10,332 bases of DNA from Pseudomonadota bacterium. Lineage in GTDB: Bacteria > Pseudomonadota > Gammaproteobacteria > UBA5335. Positions 1-7,721 of this stretch are shown piece after piece; the stretch's first letter is position 1, and every line of letters starts with the position of its first letter. The position numbers were made by a program, and so were the translations under genes. The notes below the pieces were generated by a model. It did not search any database and was not told the DNA's origin. It saw nothing but the letters and a program-made list of their open reading frames with translations. The stretch spans positions 1 through 10,332 of the forward strand of contig PKCW01000116.1 in NCBI GenBank assembly GCA_002862965.1. Direction: 5' to 3'.

Positions 1-128
1 GCGCGCTCGAGGTGCTTGAGGGCGGCGGCCGTCACCCAGACCCGGCGCTCACCGGCTTGCAGTTCGGGTGCGCGGAACGACCCACAGGTCGGCGGCGAGC
101 CGAGGGCGCCGAGGATCGCCGCCTTCAC
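1..128 (-). CDS. Zinc-type alcohol dehydrogenase/quinone oxidoreductase family protein, N-terminal part (cut by window edge)
   Basis: Reading leftward from a GTG at 128-126, the frame is open to the window edge. The protein begins MKAAILGALGSPPTCGSFRA and continues through ELQAGERRVWVTAAALKHLER. This is the usual opening of medium-chain dehydrogenase/reductases of the NADPH:quinone oxidoreductase or zinc-binding alcohol dehydrogenase kind: an MKAA start, a short beta hairpin, then a GE..V.V.AAA.K segment. Only 42 codons of an expected 320-350 are present, so the nucleotide-binding fold and any zinc ligands lie outside the window and the substrate cannot be inferred. The GTG overlaps the TGA of the pirin gene by 4 nt (GTGA), which points to translational coupling within one operon. 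No strong ribosome-binding site is visible. The family assignment is fairly secure; whether it binds zinc is not known. Confidence 0.75.
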   Translation of the reverse strand, partial: MKAAILGALGSPPTCGSFRAPELQAGERRVWVTAAALKHLER

Positions 129-1024
129 GACGCGGGATCAGGCGTCGGCGGACGTCCCGGCAAGGGGGTGAACTCCGCGCTGTCGCCATCGGGCAGCTTC
201 ATGCGCTGCATGCGCCAGTCTTCCTTGGCCTGCTCGATTCGTTCCCTTGAGGACGAAACGAAATTCCAGAACAGGAAACGCTCGCCGATGGGCGCGCCAC
301 CCAGCACCATGAGGCCGGCGCCGCCGGTCGCGGCGACGATCTCGACGGTGGTTGCGGGCGTCAGCACGGCCATCGAGCCGGCCGCCAGGCGCTGACCGGC
401 CACGTCCACCGCGCCATGCGCGACGTAGATCGCGCGTTCCTCATGGTCGGCCGGCACGCTGCGCCGCGCCTGGTCGGCCATCTCCAGGTGCATGTAGAAG
501 AGCGGCGAATGCGTCCTGACCGGCGCCGTCATGCCCTCCGCCGTGCCGGCAATCAGCCGCCCCCGGATGCCGGGTTCCGTCCAACCGGGCATGTCGTCCG
601 CCGCGTGATGGAAAAATGCCGGGTCGGTGTCCTCAGCGCCCGTCGGCAATGCGACCCAGGCCTGGACGCCGTGCATCCGCGCGCCGTGGGCCCGCGCGTA
701 TTCGAAACGCTCGCTGTGCGTGATGCCGCGACCGGCGACCATCCAGTTCACCTCGCCGGGCCGGATCTCCTGGTGGAAGCCAAGGCTGTCGCGATGGGTG
801 AGCGCGCCGTCGAACAGATAGGTGACGGTCGACAGGCCGATGTGCGGGTGGGGGCGCACATCGAGGTCGCGCGGGATGCCGGCGGCCAGCGCGACCGGGC
901 CCATGTGGTCGAAAAAGATGAAGGGCCCCACCATGCGCCGCGCTCGCGAGGGCAGGACGCGCCCCACTTCGAAGCCGCCACCCAGATCATGGGGCTGTTT
1001 GACGATCACATGTTCGATGCTCAG
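125..1024 (-). CDS. Pirin family cupin protein (possible quercetinase-like), CTG start
   Basis: This is a pirin-like bicupin protein of about 299 residues, close to the usual family length of 230-300. The N-terminal cupin carries the metal-binding pattern of pirins: H59 and H61 in RPHPHIGLSTVTY, and H103 and E105 in GRGITHSE. These match H56, H58, H101 and E103 of human pirin, so an Fe or similar metal site is expected. The C-terminal cupin follows (about residues 170-280), including the pirin-like GGAPIGE and FLFWNFVSSS segments. Family members include quercetin 2,3-dioxygenases and redox-responsive regulators; the substrate here is unknown. No ATG gives a sensible start. I chose CTG at 1024-1022 because GGAGG lies 8 nt upstream and the product then starts (M)SIEHVIVKQ, typical of the family. 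Alternatives are GTG at 1009 (5 residues shorter) and GTG at 1087 (21 longer, overlapping the upstream gene), both without a good ribosome-binding site. It lies 20 nt downstream of the TMEM175-like gene and overlaps the next gene by 4 nt. Confidence 0.88.
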   Translation of the reverse strand: MSIEHVIVKQPHDLGGGFEVGRVLPSRARRMVGPFIFFDHMGPVALAAGIPRDLDVRPHPHIGLSTVTYLFDGALTHRDSLGFHQEIRPGEVNWMVAGRGITHSERFEYARAHGARMHGVQAWVALPTGAEDTDPAFFHHAADDMPGWTEPGIRGRLIAGTAEGMTAPVRTHSPLFYMHLEMADQARRSVPADHEERAIYVAHGAVDVAGQRLAAGSMAVLTPATTVEIVAATGGAGLMVLGGAPIGERFLFWNFVSSSRERIEQAKEDWRMQRMKLPDGDSAEFTPLPGRPPTPDPAS

Positions 1025-1032
1025 GACGGCTT

Positions 1033-1037
1033 CCTCC
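1033..1037 (-). promoter_or_regulatory. Ribosome-binding site deciding the CTG start of the pirin gene
   Basis: On the minus strand GGAGG is followed by 8 nt and then CTG at 1024. It sits in the 20-nt gap after the TGA of the TMEM175-like gene. It is the only strong Shine-Dalgarno sequence near the N-terminus of the pirin frame and so favours the CTG codon. Confidence 0.55.
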
Positions 1038-1044
1038 GCGGCGG

Positions 1045-1617
1045 TCAGGCGGCGCTGCGCTCGATGCGCCGGTCCGGGATGAACCACAGGGCGGCGACAG
1101 CCGCGTACAGCGCACAGGCGAACCAGGGCGCCCATCCGGCCACGCCGATCGCAGCCGCATACACGGCAATCGAACCCACCGTCTTGCGGTCGCCGCCGAT
1201 GGCGGCCGCAAGACGGGAGGACTGACCATGCTCGGCCACCAGCGTCGCCGTCAGCAGGCGATAGGCGCAGGCGGTCGCCAGCAGAATGACCCCGTACATC
1301 GCCACCGGCAGCCGCGCGAAGCCGTTCTCGCCCATCCATGCAGTGGCAAACGGCATCAGGGACATCCAGAACAGCCAGTGGAGGTTGGCCCAGAGCGTCC
1401 GGCCGTGGACGTGTTCGACGACATGGAACAGATGGTGATGATTGTTCCAGTAGATGGCGATGTACAGAAAGCTCAGCACGTAGCTGGCGAACACGGGCGC
1501 GAGTGCGGCGAGGTCGGCGAGATGGGCGCCGTGCGGAACCTTCAGCTCGAGGACCATGATGGTGATGAGGATGGCCACCACGCCGTCGCTGAAGGTTTCG
1601 AGTCGCGCTTTGTGCAT
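1045..1617 (-). CDS. TMEM175 family (DUF1211) potassium-channel-like membrane protein
   Basis: This is a 190-residue integral membrane protein of the bacterial TMEM175/DUF1211 family. Members are tetrameric, K+-permeable leak channels with six transmembrane helices per subunit and no classical selectivity filter. The family signature RLETFSDGVVAILITIMVLE lies at residues 5-24 in the first helix, with the conserved R5, F9, S10 and D11. The second helix and its following loop carry YWNNHHHLFH (56-65), also typical. Six hydrophobic segments are visible, near residues 12-26, 37-56, 80-94, 104-122, 147-164 and 165-180. The reading frame is open 41 codons further upstream to an ATG at 1740. That extension is Arg/Ala/Pro-rich and not family-like, so I start at the ATG immediately before HKARLETFSDG. 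Upstream is only a weak CGGA ribosome-binding element. It is probably the first gene of a run with the pirin and oxidoreductase genes. Transport of K+ is inferred from the family. Confidence 0.88.
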   Translation of the reverse strand: MHKARLETFSDGVVAILITIMVLELKVPHGAHLADLAALAPVFASYVLSFLYIAIYWNNHHHLFHVVEHVHGRTLWANLHWLFWMSLMPFATAWMGENGFARLPVAMYGVILLATACAYRLLTATLVAEHGQSSRLAAAIGGDRKTVGSIAVYAAAIGVAGWAPWFACALYAAVAALWFIPDRRIERSAA

Positions 1618-1824
1618 GGCATCCGTGGGGTTGGCGGGGGACGCTGCCGGGCGGTTCCGATGATCGACCGACCCACCGGCAAAGGCAAGTGCCCCGCCTG
1701 ATCGTCCCACGGCGACCGGGCGCGTTGCGCGTCCGGGCACCGTCCCGCATGCTGGGCCGAGCTACAACGCAACGTTCACATTCGCGCACGATGGCCGTGC
1801 GCATCGTCGGGAGAGGGAACCTGC

Positions 1825-3987
1825 ATGTCGTTTCAGCGCATCCTCGAGCCGGGGCGCAACTGCTGGCGGCTGGCGCCGGCCGATCGAGTGGCCTTTCTGA
1901 TCGACGGCGCGGCCTACTTCGCCGCCTTGCACGACGCGCTGCAGCAGGCCCGCTCCAGCGCATTCCTGCTCACCTGGGACATCTACAGCAGCCTGTGTCT
2001 GGTGCCACCCCGGGGCGCATCCCAGCCGCAGGCCTGTCCGCCCCTGCGCGATCTGCTCGATGGCGCGGCGGTCCGGCAGCCGCAGCTTCAGATCTTCATG
2101 CTCAATTGGGATTTCTCCCTGCTGCTGGGGCGCGGACGGGAATGGCTCATCCGCTACAAGCTCGACTGGGCGACGCACGAGCGGGTGCATTTCCGGCTGG
2201 ATCACTGGTTTCCACTGGGCGCCTCGCATCACGAAAAAATCGCCGTGATCGACGATGCACTGGCCTTCGTGGGCGGGCTCGATCCGGCGCGTGGGCGCTG
2301 GGACACACCGGCGCATCGCATCGACGACCCGCGCCGGGTCGCCGCCGACGGTCTGGGCGGCCGGCCGCATCATGACGTGATGATGCTGGTCGGCGGCCCG
2401 GTCGCGGCAGCGCTGGGCGAACTGGTGCGCGAGCGCTGGACGCGCGCCACCTGCGAGGAAACAGACCCGCCCCGGCCGCCGCCGGTGAACCCGGCAGCGG
2501 CGGCGCCGTGGCCGCGCGGCGTCGCCCATGACCTGCACGACGTCGAGGTCGCCATCAGCCGCACGCGCCCCGCCTATGAGGATCAGGCCGAGGTGCGCGA
2601 GATCGAGCAGCTCTACCTCGATGCCATCGCGGCTGCCCGGCGCAGCATCTACATCGAAAACCAGTACCTGACGTCCGATCGCATCGGCGCGGCGCTGGCC
2701 GAGCGGCTGCAGGCGCCGGACGGACCCGAGATCGTGATCCTGCTGCCACGCGCCACCGATGGCTGGCTGTCCCAGCAGTCGATGGACCGGATGCGCATCC
2801 GCATCCTGCAAAACCTGCGCGCGGCCGACGCCCACCATCGGTTCAATGTGTACTACGCCGACATTCCCGGGCTGGCGCCGGATCAGTCGATCCGGCTGCA
2901 CAGCAAGCTGATGATCGTCGACGAGCGTTTCGTGCACATCGGCTCGTCCAATCTCAACAACCGCTCGATGGGACTGGACACCGAGTGCGACCTGGCGGTC
3001 GAGCTGACACCCGGAGAGGCGGCGGCGCAGCCGGGGATCCGCGCCCTCCAGCACCGCCTGCTGGCCGAGCATCTGGAGACCACCGTCGATACCGTGGCCG
3101 CCGCGCTCGGCCATCACGGCAGCCTGCTGCAGACCATCGAGGCCCTGCGCGGTCCGGGGCGGTCGCTGCGGCCACTGGAACCCGAGTTGCCGCCCTACGA
3201 GGACGCCTGGCTGACCCGCCAGGAAATCTGCGATCCGGAACGGCCGATCGCGCCGGACGCGCTGATGCGCGAGTTTTTTCCGGGCACACGATCCGGCCGT
3301 CGCGAGGCCCGCCGCTATCTGGCGCCGCTCGGGGCGGGCGCGGCGCTGCTCGCACTGGCGCTGGCGTGGCGGTTCACCCCGCTGGGCGAGTGGCTGGAGC
3401 CGGAGCGCCTGCGCGCGGCCGTCGCCGCCATCGGCCGCCTGCCGCTGGCCCCGGTCTGGTTGGTCCTGGCCTTCGTCGCGGCGAGTCTGCTGATGGTGCC
3501 GGTGACGGCGCTGATCGTCGCCACCATTCTGGTGTTCGGCGCGCTGCCGGGATTCGCCTACGCCCTGACCGGAACGCTGCTCAGCGCACTGGCGGGCTAC
3601 GGACTGGGTGTATTCATGGGGCGGCGGGGGCGCTGGCCGCTCGATGGCGGGCGGATCGAGGCGATCGCCGAGCGCATCGCGCACAATGGCATTCTGGCCG
3701 TGGCAACGGTGCGCGTCGTGCCGGTAGCGCCCTTTGCCGTCATCAATCTGGCCGCGGGATCGCTGCGCCTGCGGCTGCGGGACTACGTCATCGGCACAGT
3801 GGCCGGCATGGGTCCGGGCATCGCCGCGCTGGCCTTCTTCACCGACCGGCTGTGGGCGAGCCTGCGCCAGCCGAGCGCGATGACGGTGACGATGCTGATC
3901 CTGAGCGTGCTCCTGCTGGCGGGCGTGGCCTGGGGGCTCAATCGCTGGATGCAGGGGCGCGGCCAATCGCCGTCAGCCCCGCGATAG
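1825..3987 (+). CDS. Phospholipase D-like protein fused to a C-terminal VTT (DedA/TVP38-type) membrane domain
   Basis: This 720-residue protein has two phospholipase D catalytic motifs. The first is HEKIAVID (H136, K138, D143), followed by FVGGLD. The second is HSKLMIVD (H359, K361, D366), followed by HIGSSNLNNRSMG. Both HKD triads are intact, so phosphodiesterase or phosphatidyltransferase chemistry, as in cardiolipin synthases, is expected. A linker (about 400-495) leads to a hydrophobic region at about 497-710. It has a helix near 498-516, a VTT-domain core at about 540-670 containing VRVVPVAPFAVINLAAGSLR (629-648), the conserved R..P..PF...N...G pattern, and a last helix at about 687-705. 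VTT proteins include the DedA family and eukaryotic TMEM41B/VMP1 lipid scramblases. The PLD part has no signal peptide, so it probably faces the cytoplasm. ATG 1825 has a GGGAGAGGGAA ribosome-binding stretch just upstream. An EEP gene follows after 4 nt. The exact lipid substrate and product are unknown. Confidence 0.93.
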   Translation: MSFQRILEPGRNCWRLAPADRVAFLIDGAAYFAALHDALQQARSSAFLLTWDIYSSLCLVPPRGASQPQACPPLRDLLDGAAVRQPQLQIFMLNWDFSLLLGRGREWLIRYKLDWATHERVHFRLDHWFPLGASHHEKIAVIDDALAFVGGLDPARGRWDTPAHRIDDPRRVAADGLGGRPHHDVMMLVGGPVAAALGELVRERWTRATCEETDPPRPPPVNPAAAAPWPRGVAHDLHDVEVAISRTRPAYEDQAEVREIEQLYLDAIAAARRSIYIENQYLTSDRIGAALAERLQAPDGPEIVILLPRATDGWLSQQSMDRMRIRILQNLRAADAHHRFNVYYADIPGLAPDQSIRLHSKLMIVDERFVHIGSSNLNNRSMGLDTECDLAVELTPGEAAAQPGIRALQHRLLAEHLETTVDTVAAALGHHGSLLQTIEALRGPGRSLRPLEPELPPYEDAWLTRQEICDPERPIAPDALMREFFPGTRSGRREARRYLAPLGAGAALLALALAWRFTPLGEWLEPERLRAAVAAIGRLPLAPVWLVLAFVAASLLMVPVTALIVATILVFGALPGFAYALTGTLLSALAGYGLGVFMGRRGRWPLDGGRIEAIAERIAHNGILAVATVRVVPVAPFAVINLAAGSLRLRLRDYVIGTVAGMGPGIAALAFFTDRLWASLRQPSAMTVTMLILSVLLLAGVAWGLNRWMQGRGQSPSAPR

Positions 3988-3991
3988 GCCC

Positions 3992-4696
3992 GTGTCCCGT
4001 CGTCCGCTCGTCGTCGCGACCTACAACATCCACGGCTGCGTGGGCACCGACGGCTGCTTCGACCCGGTGCGCGTGCGCGCCGTGCTGACCGGGCTGGATG
4101 CCGACGTGCTGGCGTTGCAGGAGGTGGAAACCTACCACCACGGAGACGACCTGCTGGGCGCCTGTCGCGCCCGCGCCGGGCTGCAGGTCATCTCCGGCCC
4201 GACCCTGCTGCGCGAGCAGGGCCAGTACGGCAATGCCCTCATCACCCGCCTGCCGGTGCTGGATTACGCGCTGATCGACCTCAGCGTCGGGCAGCGGGAG
4301 GCGCGCAGTGCCATCCGCGCCGTGCTCGCCCATGGTGACCGCCGGCTGGCGGTGATCGCCACCCATCTGGGCTTGCGCCCGGCCGAACGCCGGTTGCAGG
4401 TGCGGCGGTTGCTGGCGGTGATGCAGGCGGCGCGGGAACCCGTGGACGCGACGGTGCTGCTCGGCGATTTCAACGAATGGTTCCTGTGGGGGCGGCCCTT
4501 GCGCTGGCTGCAGCGGCATTTTGCCGGTGGTGGCACCGCGCCGCCGACCTTCCCGTCGCGCTGCCCGCTGTTCCGGCTGGACCGGATCTGGGCATCTGCG
4601 CCGGCACGCCTGACGCGCCTGCACGCCCCGCGCACGGCGCTGGCACGACGGGCATCCGATCATCTGCCCTTGGCTTGCGAGCTGCGCTGGAGCTGA
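3992..4696 (+). CDS. Endonuclease/exonuclease/phosphatase (EEP) family protein, YbhP-like
   Basis: A 234-residue, metal-dependent phosphoesterase of the exonuclease III/DNase I/sphingomyelinase fold. All key motifs are present in order: N12 in ATYNIHG, E44 in ALQEVE, H125 in ATHLGL, D159 and N161 in LLGDFNEW, D197 in LDRIW, and D223/H224 in SDHLPL. It has no signal peptide. The start is GTG at 3992, four bases after the TAG of the PLD-VTT gene, with only a weak AGG nearby, so translation is probably coupled to the upstream gene. In E. coli the EEP protein YbhP is encoded next to the PLD-family cardiolipin synthase ClsB (YbhO). The same pairing here suggests a role in phospholipid headgroup or membrane metabolism rather than DNA repair. 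That is inferred from context; the EEP fold alone cannot separate nuclease from lipid phosphodiesterase. The gene converges on waaF 16 nt away. Confidence 0.9.
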   Translation: MSRRPLVVATYNIHGCVGTDGCFDPVRVRAVLTGLDADVLALQEVETYHHGDDLLGACRARAGLQVISGPTLLREQGQYGNALITRLPVLDYALIDLSVGQREARSAIRAVLAHGDRRLAVIATHLGLRPAERRLQVRRLLAVMQAAREPVDATVLLGDFNEWFLWGRPLRWLQRHFAGGGTAPPTFPSRCPLFRLDRIWASAPARLTRLHAPRTALARRASDHLPLACELRWS

Positions 4697-4716
4697 GCGG
4701 GATGCGCCCGCCTCAG
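4693..4716. terminator. Hairpin between convergent genes, possible bidirectional terminator
   Basis: The arms CTGAGCGGG (4693-4701) and CCCGCCTCAG (4707-4716) pair around the 5-nt loop ATGCG, with one bulged base. The left arm contains the TGA of the EEP gene and the right arm contains the stop codon of waaF. There is no T-run on either side, so it is not a textbook intrinsic terminator. It may instead block or protect the 3' ends of the two converging transcripts. Confidence 0.4.
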
Positions 4717-5744
4717 CCGTTCTGCGCCAAGCCGTCGAGCGCGGCCAGGATCTCGGCCGGCGGGATGCCGTGCAGACAGTCGGTGTGGCCGAGCGGACAG
4801 TTGCGCGCGAAACACGGGCTGCAGGGCAGGCGCCGCCAGAGAATCGCCGCCGTTTGGGTGAGCGGCGGCGTGTACTCCGGTGTGGAGGAGCCGTAGATCG
4901 CCACCAAGGGGACGCCCGTCGCCGCGGCGATGTGCATCAGCCCGGAATCATTGCTCACCGCGGCCCGGCACAGCCCGATGAGATCGACCGCATCGGCCAG
5001 TGCGGTGCGGCCGCAGAGATTGCGCGCGCCGGCGCCGGCCTGCGCCGCGATGGCCGCGCCGAGCGCCTCTTCCTTGGGTGATCCGAAAATCCACACCCGG
5101 CGACCGGCCGCGACGAGCTGCGCGGCCAGCGCGCCGAAGCCCGGCCATTGCTTGGCCGGTCCGTACTCGGCGCCGGGCATGAGTGCGATGCACGGATGCG
5201 CCCGGTCCTCGGTGAGCCCCAGCGTCTCGATGAGCGCCTGCTGGCGCGCGGGGTCGACGCGCAGGCGGGGCAGCGGAATGGGGGGTGGCAGCGGCGCGCC
5301 CGGCTCACCGCCCAGCGCGACGAAGCGGTCGACCGTGCGCGGCAGCAGCCCTTCATCGAGCGGGCGGATGTCGTTCAGCAGGCCGTAGCGCAGCTCGCCG
5401 CGATAACCGGTGCGGCGCGGGATGCGGGCGAAGAACGGCGCCAGGGCGGACTTGAAGGAGCGTGGCAGGACGATGGCCTGACCGTAACCGGCGTCGCGCA
5501 GCGCATGGCCCAGTCGGCGGCGCAGCTTGAGATCGAACTCGCCGTGGCCCAGCGGCATTTCGATGCCCGCGCGCACCTCGCCCATGCGGGCGATCAGCGG
5601 CAGCGACCAGCCCGGCGCCAGGATGTCGATCGCCCGGTCGGGGCGCTGTGCCTTCAGGGTCATGAACAGGCTCTGGGCCATGACCATGTCGCCCACCCAG
5701 GCCGGTCCGACGACGAGGACCGGCGCGGCGTCAGTCGCGGGCAT
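4713..5744 (-). CDS. waaF: ADP-heptose:LPS heptosyltransferase II
   Basis: This GT9-family glycosyltransferase of 343 residues adds the second L-glycero-D-manno-heptose from ADP-heptose to the LPS inner core on the cytoplasmic face of the inner membrane. The N-terminal [16 protein letters not shown] (11-26) carries the conserved catalytic aspartate D19. The nucleotide-sugar half has [12 protein letters not shown] (190-201), with K198. NDSGLMH (265-271) holds D266, expected to contact the heptose. [12 protein letters not shown] (284-295) follows. The C-terminal cysteine cluster C308, C311, C316, H320, C323 is typical of WaaF and helps separate it from WaaC. The length matches the family. The ATG at 5744 lies inside the end of hldD, a 14-nt overlap, with no strong ribosome-binding site, so coupled translation is likely. 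It is the last gene of the operon; waaC is not in the window. Confidence 0.94.
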   Translation of the reverse strand: MPATDAAPVLVVGPAWVGDMVMAQSLFMTLKAQRPDRAIDILAPGWSLPLIARMGEVRAGIEMPLGHGEFDLKLRRRLGHALRDAGYGQAIVLPRSFKSALAPFFARIPRRTGYRGELRYGLLNDIRPLDEGLLPRTVDRFVALGGEPGAPLPPPIPLPRLRVDPARQQALIETLGLTEDRAHPCIALMPGAEYGPAKQWPGFGALAAQLVAAGRRVWIFGSPKEEALGAAIAAQAGAGARNLCGRTALADAVDLIGLCRAAVSNDSGLMHIAAATGVPLVAIYGSSTPEYTPPLTQTAAILWRRLPCSPCFARNCPLGHTDCLHGIPPAEILAALDGLAQNG

Positions 5745-6675
5745 CGAGCGCGGCCATGTAGCGACTCACGCCGTCGGTGACGTCGAGGAAGGCTTGATCG
5801 TAGCCGGCCGCGCGCAGCGCGCCGATGTCGGCTTCGGTGAAGCTCTGGTAGCGGCCGCGCAAATGCTCCGGGAACGGGATGTAGCGGATCTCGCCGCGGC
5901 CGGCATGGTGGATGATCGGCTGGACCAGTTCGTTGAAGGTCTGGGCGCGGCCGGTGCCGACGTTGAAAATGCCGCGCCGGTCGGCATGGGCCCAGAACCA
6001 CAGGTTGACCGCAACGACATCATCGACGTGGATGAAATCGCGCCGCTGCTCTCCGTCGCCATAGCCCTCGCTGCCCTCGAACAGCGCGATGGTGCCGGAA
6101 TCCTGCAACTGGTTGCGCGCATGCCAGGCGACGCTGGCCATCGCGCCCTTGTGCTGCTCGCGCGGGCCGTAGACGTTGAAATAGCGCAGGCCCACGACCT
6201 GCGAGGCCGCACGTGGCAGCACGCGGCGCACCCCCTGATCGAAGAGCAGCTTGGAGTAGCCGTAGGCGTTGAGCGGCGCTTCACAGGCCGGGTCTTCGCG
6301 GAACACCCGCCCGCCGCCGTAGACCGCCGCCGAGGAGGCATAGATGAGCGGGACGCGTCGCTCCAGGCACCAGTTCAGCAGGTCGCGCGAATAGCCGTAG
6401 TTGTTGCGCATCAGGTAGCGCCCGTCCCATTCGGTCGTGGCCGAACAGGCGCCCTGATGGAACACCACCTCGATCGGCGGCAGGCCGGAGCCACTGAGCC
6501 GGGCGAACAGCTCGTCGCGATCCAGGTAGTCGGCCAGCGTGCAGTCGGCCAGATTGCGGCATTTGGTGCCGTCGGTGAGGTCGTCCACGACCCAGATGTC
6601 GGTGCGGCCGCGCGCGTTCAGGGCGCGCACCAGATTGCTGCCGATGAAACCTGCTCCGCCGGTGACGATGATCAT
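5731..6675 (-). CDS. hldD: ADP-L-glycero-D-manno-heptose-6-epimerase
   Basis: This short-chain dehydrogenase/reductase-type epimerase of 314 residues (family about 310-330) converts ADP-D-glycero-D-manno-heptose to the L-glycero form, the last step before heptosyltransferases such as WaaF use it. The dinucleotide site [10 protein letters not shown] lies at residues 5-14 and DDLTDGTK at 31-38. The heptose-epimerase signature [13 protein letters not shown] is at 73-85. The catalytic residues are S114 in [11 protein letters not shown]138 and K142 in NAYGYSK, and K176 in [13 protein letters not shown]. They correspond to S116, Y140, K144 and K178 of E. coli HldD. The ATG overlaps the TGA of the preceding glycosyltransferase (ATGA), and GGGAG lies 8 nt upstream. 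Adjacency to waaF is typical for LPS-core operons. Confidence 0.96.
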   Translation of the reverse strand: MIIVTGGAGFIGSNLVRALNARGRTDIWVVDDLTDGTKCRNLADCTLADYLDRDELFARLSGSGLPPIEVVFHQGACSATTEWDGRYLMRNNYGYSRDLLNWCLERRVPLIYASSAAVYGGGRVFREDPACEAPLNAYGYSKLLFDQGVRRVLPRAASQVVGLRYFNVYGPREQHKGAMASVAWHARNQLQDSGTIALFEGSEGYGDGEQRRDFIHVDDVVAVNLWFWAHADRRGIFNVGTGRAQTFNELVQPIIHHAGRGEIRYIPFPEHLRGRYQSFTEADIGALRAAGYDQAFLDVTDGVSRYMAALDARD

Positions 6676-7715
6676 GCGCTGTGCTCCCGGGCAATGTCGT
6701 GGTAGAGATCGAGGTAAGCGGCGGCCATGGCCTCCGGGGTGTAAACCGCTGCCGCGGCCCGCGCCGCGGCGCCCAATCGCGCGCGCAAGCCGGGATCGCC
6801 CGCCAGTCGCGCCAGCGCCGCCGCCAGCGCGGCCGGGTCGCCGGGCGGCACCAGCAGGCCGGTGCGCTCATGCGCGATCAGCTCCGGTATGCCCCCGACG
6901 CGGCTGGCGACGATGGGCAGCCCCTGGGCCATGGCGTCGATCAGGGTCGAGCCCAAGCCCTCCTCGCGCGAGGGGAACACGAACACATCCAGCGCAGCCA
7001 GATAATCGGCGACATTGTCCACGAAGCCGGTGAAGACGACCTGCGGCAGGTCCGCCGCTGCATGGTGCAACGCAGCCTCGTCCTTGCCCGACCCGATCAG
7101 GAGCACTGGACAATCGGCCAGATCGGGCGCGCGGCGCAGGGCGTCGAGCAGCACCCGCTGGCCCTTGTGGTGATCGACCAGCGCGCCCACCTGTCCGATG
7201 CGCAGCCGGCCGGGATGACGGGCGCGCAGCGCGGCGGCGCGCGCGGGGTCGGGCGGTTGCAGGCCGGTGACCGAGGCGATACGGACCGGCGCGAGCCGCG
7301 GTTCCCAGGCGCGCAAGGCGTTCGCGACGGCGTCCGAGATGGCCACGACATGCGCTGCGCCGCGATAGACGGCGTGGGTCCAGCGGCCGTCCTTGGGGCG
7401 ATTGGGCACCCGGCGCGTGATGAGATAGGGCCGCCGTCGCAGCCGTTGCACGGCATGGGCGACATGGGTGGCCTTGCCCTCGTGGGCGTGCAGCAGATCG
7501 CCCGGGCGGCTGGCGGTGAGCGCGCCAAGGTAAGGCGGGCGCAAGGCCAGGGATTCGAGCCCGGGGACATCCCCGAGGCGGGCCAGCAGCGGTTCGCCCG
7601 CGCGTCCCCAGATCGCCTGGCGCTGTCCGGCGCGGGCCAGGGCACGGATCAGCAGTTCGGTCTGGCGTTCACCGCCGCGATAGCCGCGGGCGAGATTGAC
7701 GTGGACGATGCGCAA
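6672..7715 (-). CDS. GT4-family glycosyltransferase of the LPS-core operon, TTG start
   Basis: A 347-residue, two-domain GT-B glycosyltransferase of family 4. The N-terminal loop [13 protein letters not shown] (10-22) is the acceptor-side glycine-rich loop. The C-terminal domain begins with [22 protein letters not shown], where K184 is the usual donor-phosphate contact. The family 4 signature is [21 protein letters not shown] (247-267). Its E-x7-E motif is E252-x7-D260 here, with aspartate in the second position. VGGIPELI and [10 protein letters not shown] follow, as usual. The start must be TTG at 7715: the codon two triplets before it is the TGA of the upstream zinc-protein gene, in the same frame, and the next residues [10 protein letters not shown] are already the first beta strand. 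The ribosome-binding site is weak, so coupling to the upstream gene is likely. It overlaps hldD by 4 nt. It probably adds a sugar to the LPS core, but donor and acceptor cannot be told. Confidence 0.9.
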   Translation of the reverse strand: MRIVHVNLARGYRGGERQTELLIRALARAGQRQAIWGRAGEPLLARLGDVPGLESLALRPPYLGALTASRPGDLLHAHEGKATHVAHAVQRLRRRPYLITRRVPNRPKDGRWTHAVYRGAAHVVAISDAVANALRAWEPRLAPVRIASVTGLQPPDPARAAALRARHPGRLRIGQVGALVDHHKGQRVLLDALRRAPDLADCPVLLIGSGKDEAALHHAAADLPQVVFTGFVDNVADYLAALDVFVFPSREEGLGSTLIDAMAQGLPIVASRVGGIPELIAHERTGLLVPPGDPAALAAALARLAGDPGLRARLGAAARAAAAVYTPEAMAAAYLDLYHDIAREHSA

Positions 7716-7721
7716 GCCGGC

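Noticed and set aside
416..1225. A 269-codon plus-strand frame across the pirin and TMEM175-like genes
   Set aside because: It is antisense to two genes identified by conserved motifs and shows no family resemblance.
1618..1740. A 41-residue N-terminal extension of the TMEM175-like protein to an ATG at 1740
   Set aside because: The extension is not hydrophobic or family-like, and members of the family begin a few residues before the FSDG motif.
1618..1824. Promoters in the gap between the TMEM175-like and PLD-VTT genes
   Set aside because: TTGCGC at 1725-1730 and TACAAC at 1763-1768 were considered, but neither has a partner box at proper spacing. I see no supportable site there, although divergent promoters must exist in or near the gap.
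1025..1963. A 612-residue reading of the pirin frame starting at 1963
   Set aside because: Upstream of the pirin domain the frame runs through the TMEM175-like gene in another phase, giving Arg/Pro-rich sequence with no homology. It also crosses the divergent gap and enters the PLD gene.
1762..3966. A 734-codon open frame on the minus strand, antisense to the PLD-VTT gene
   Set aside because: It is rich in Q, H, R and P, with no recognisable domain, and lies opposite a gene with intact HKD and VTT motifs. Long antisense frames are common in GC-rich genes.
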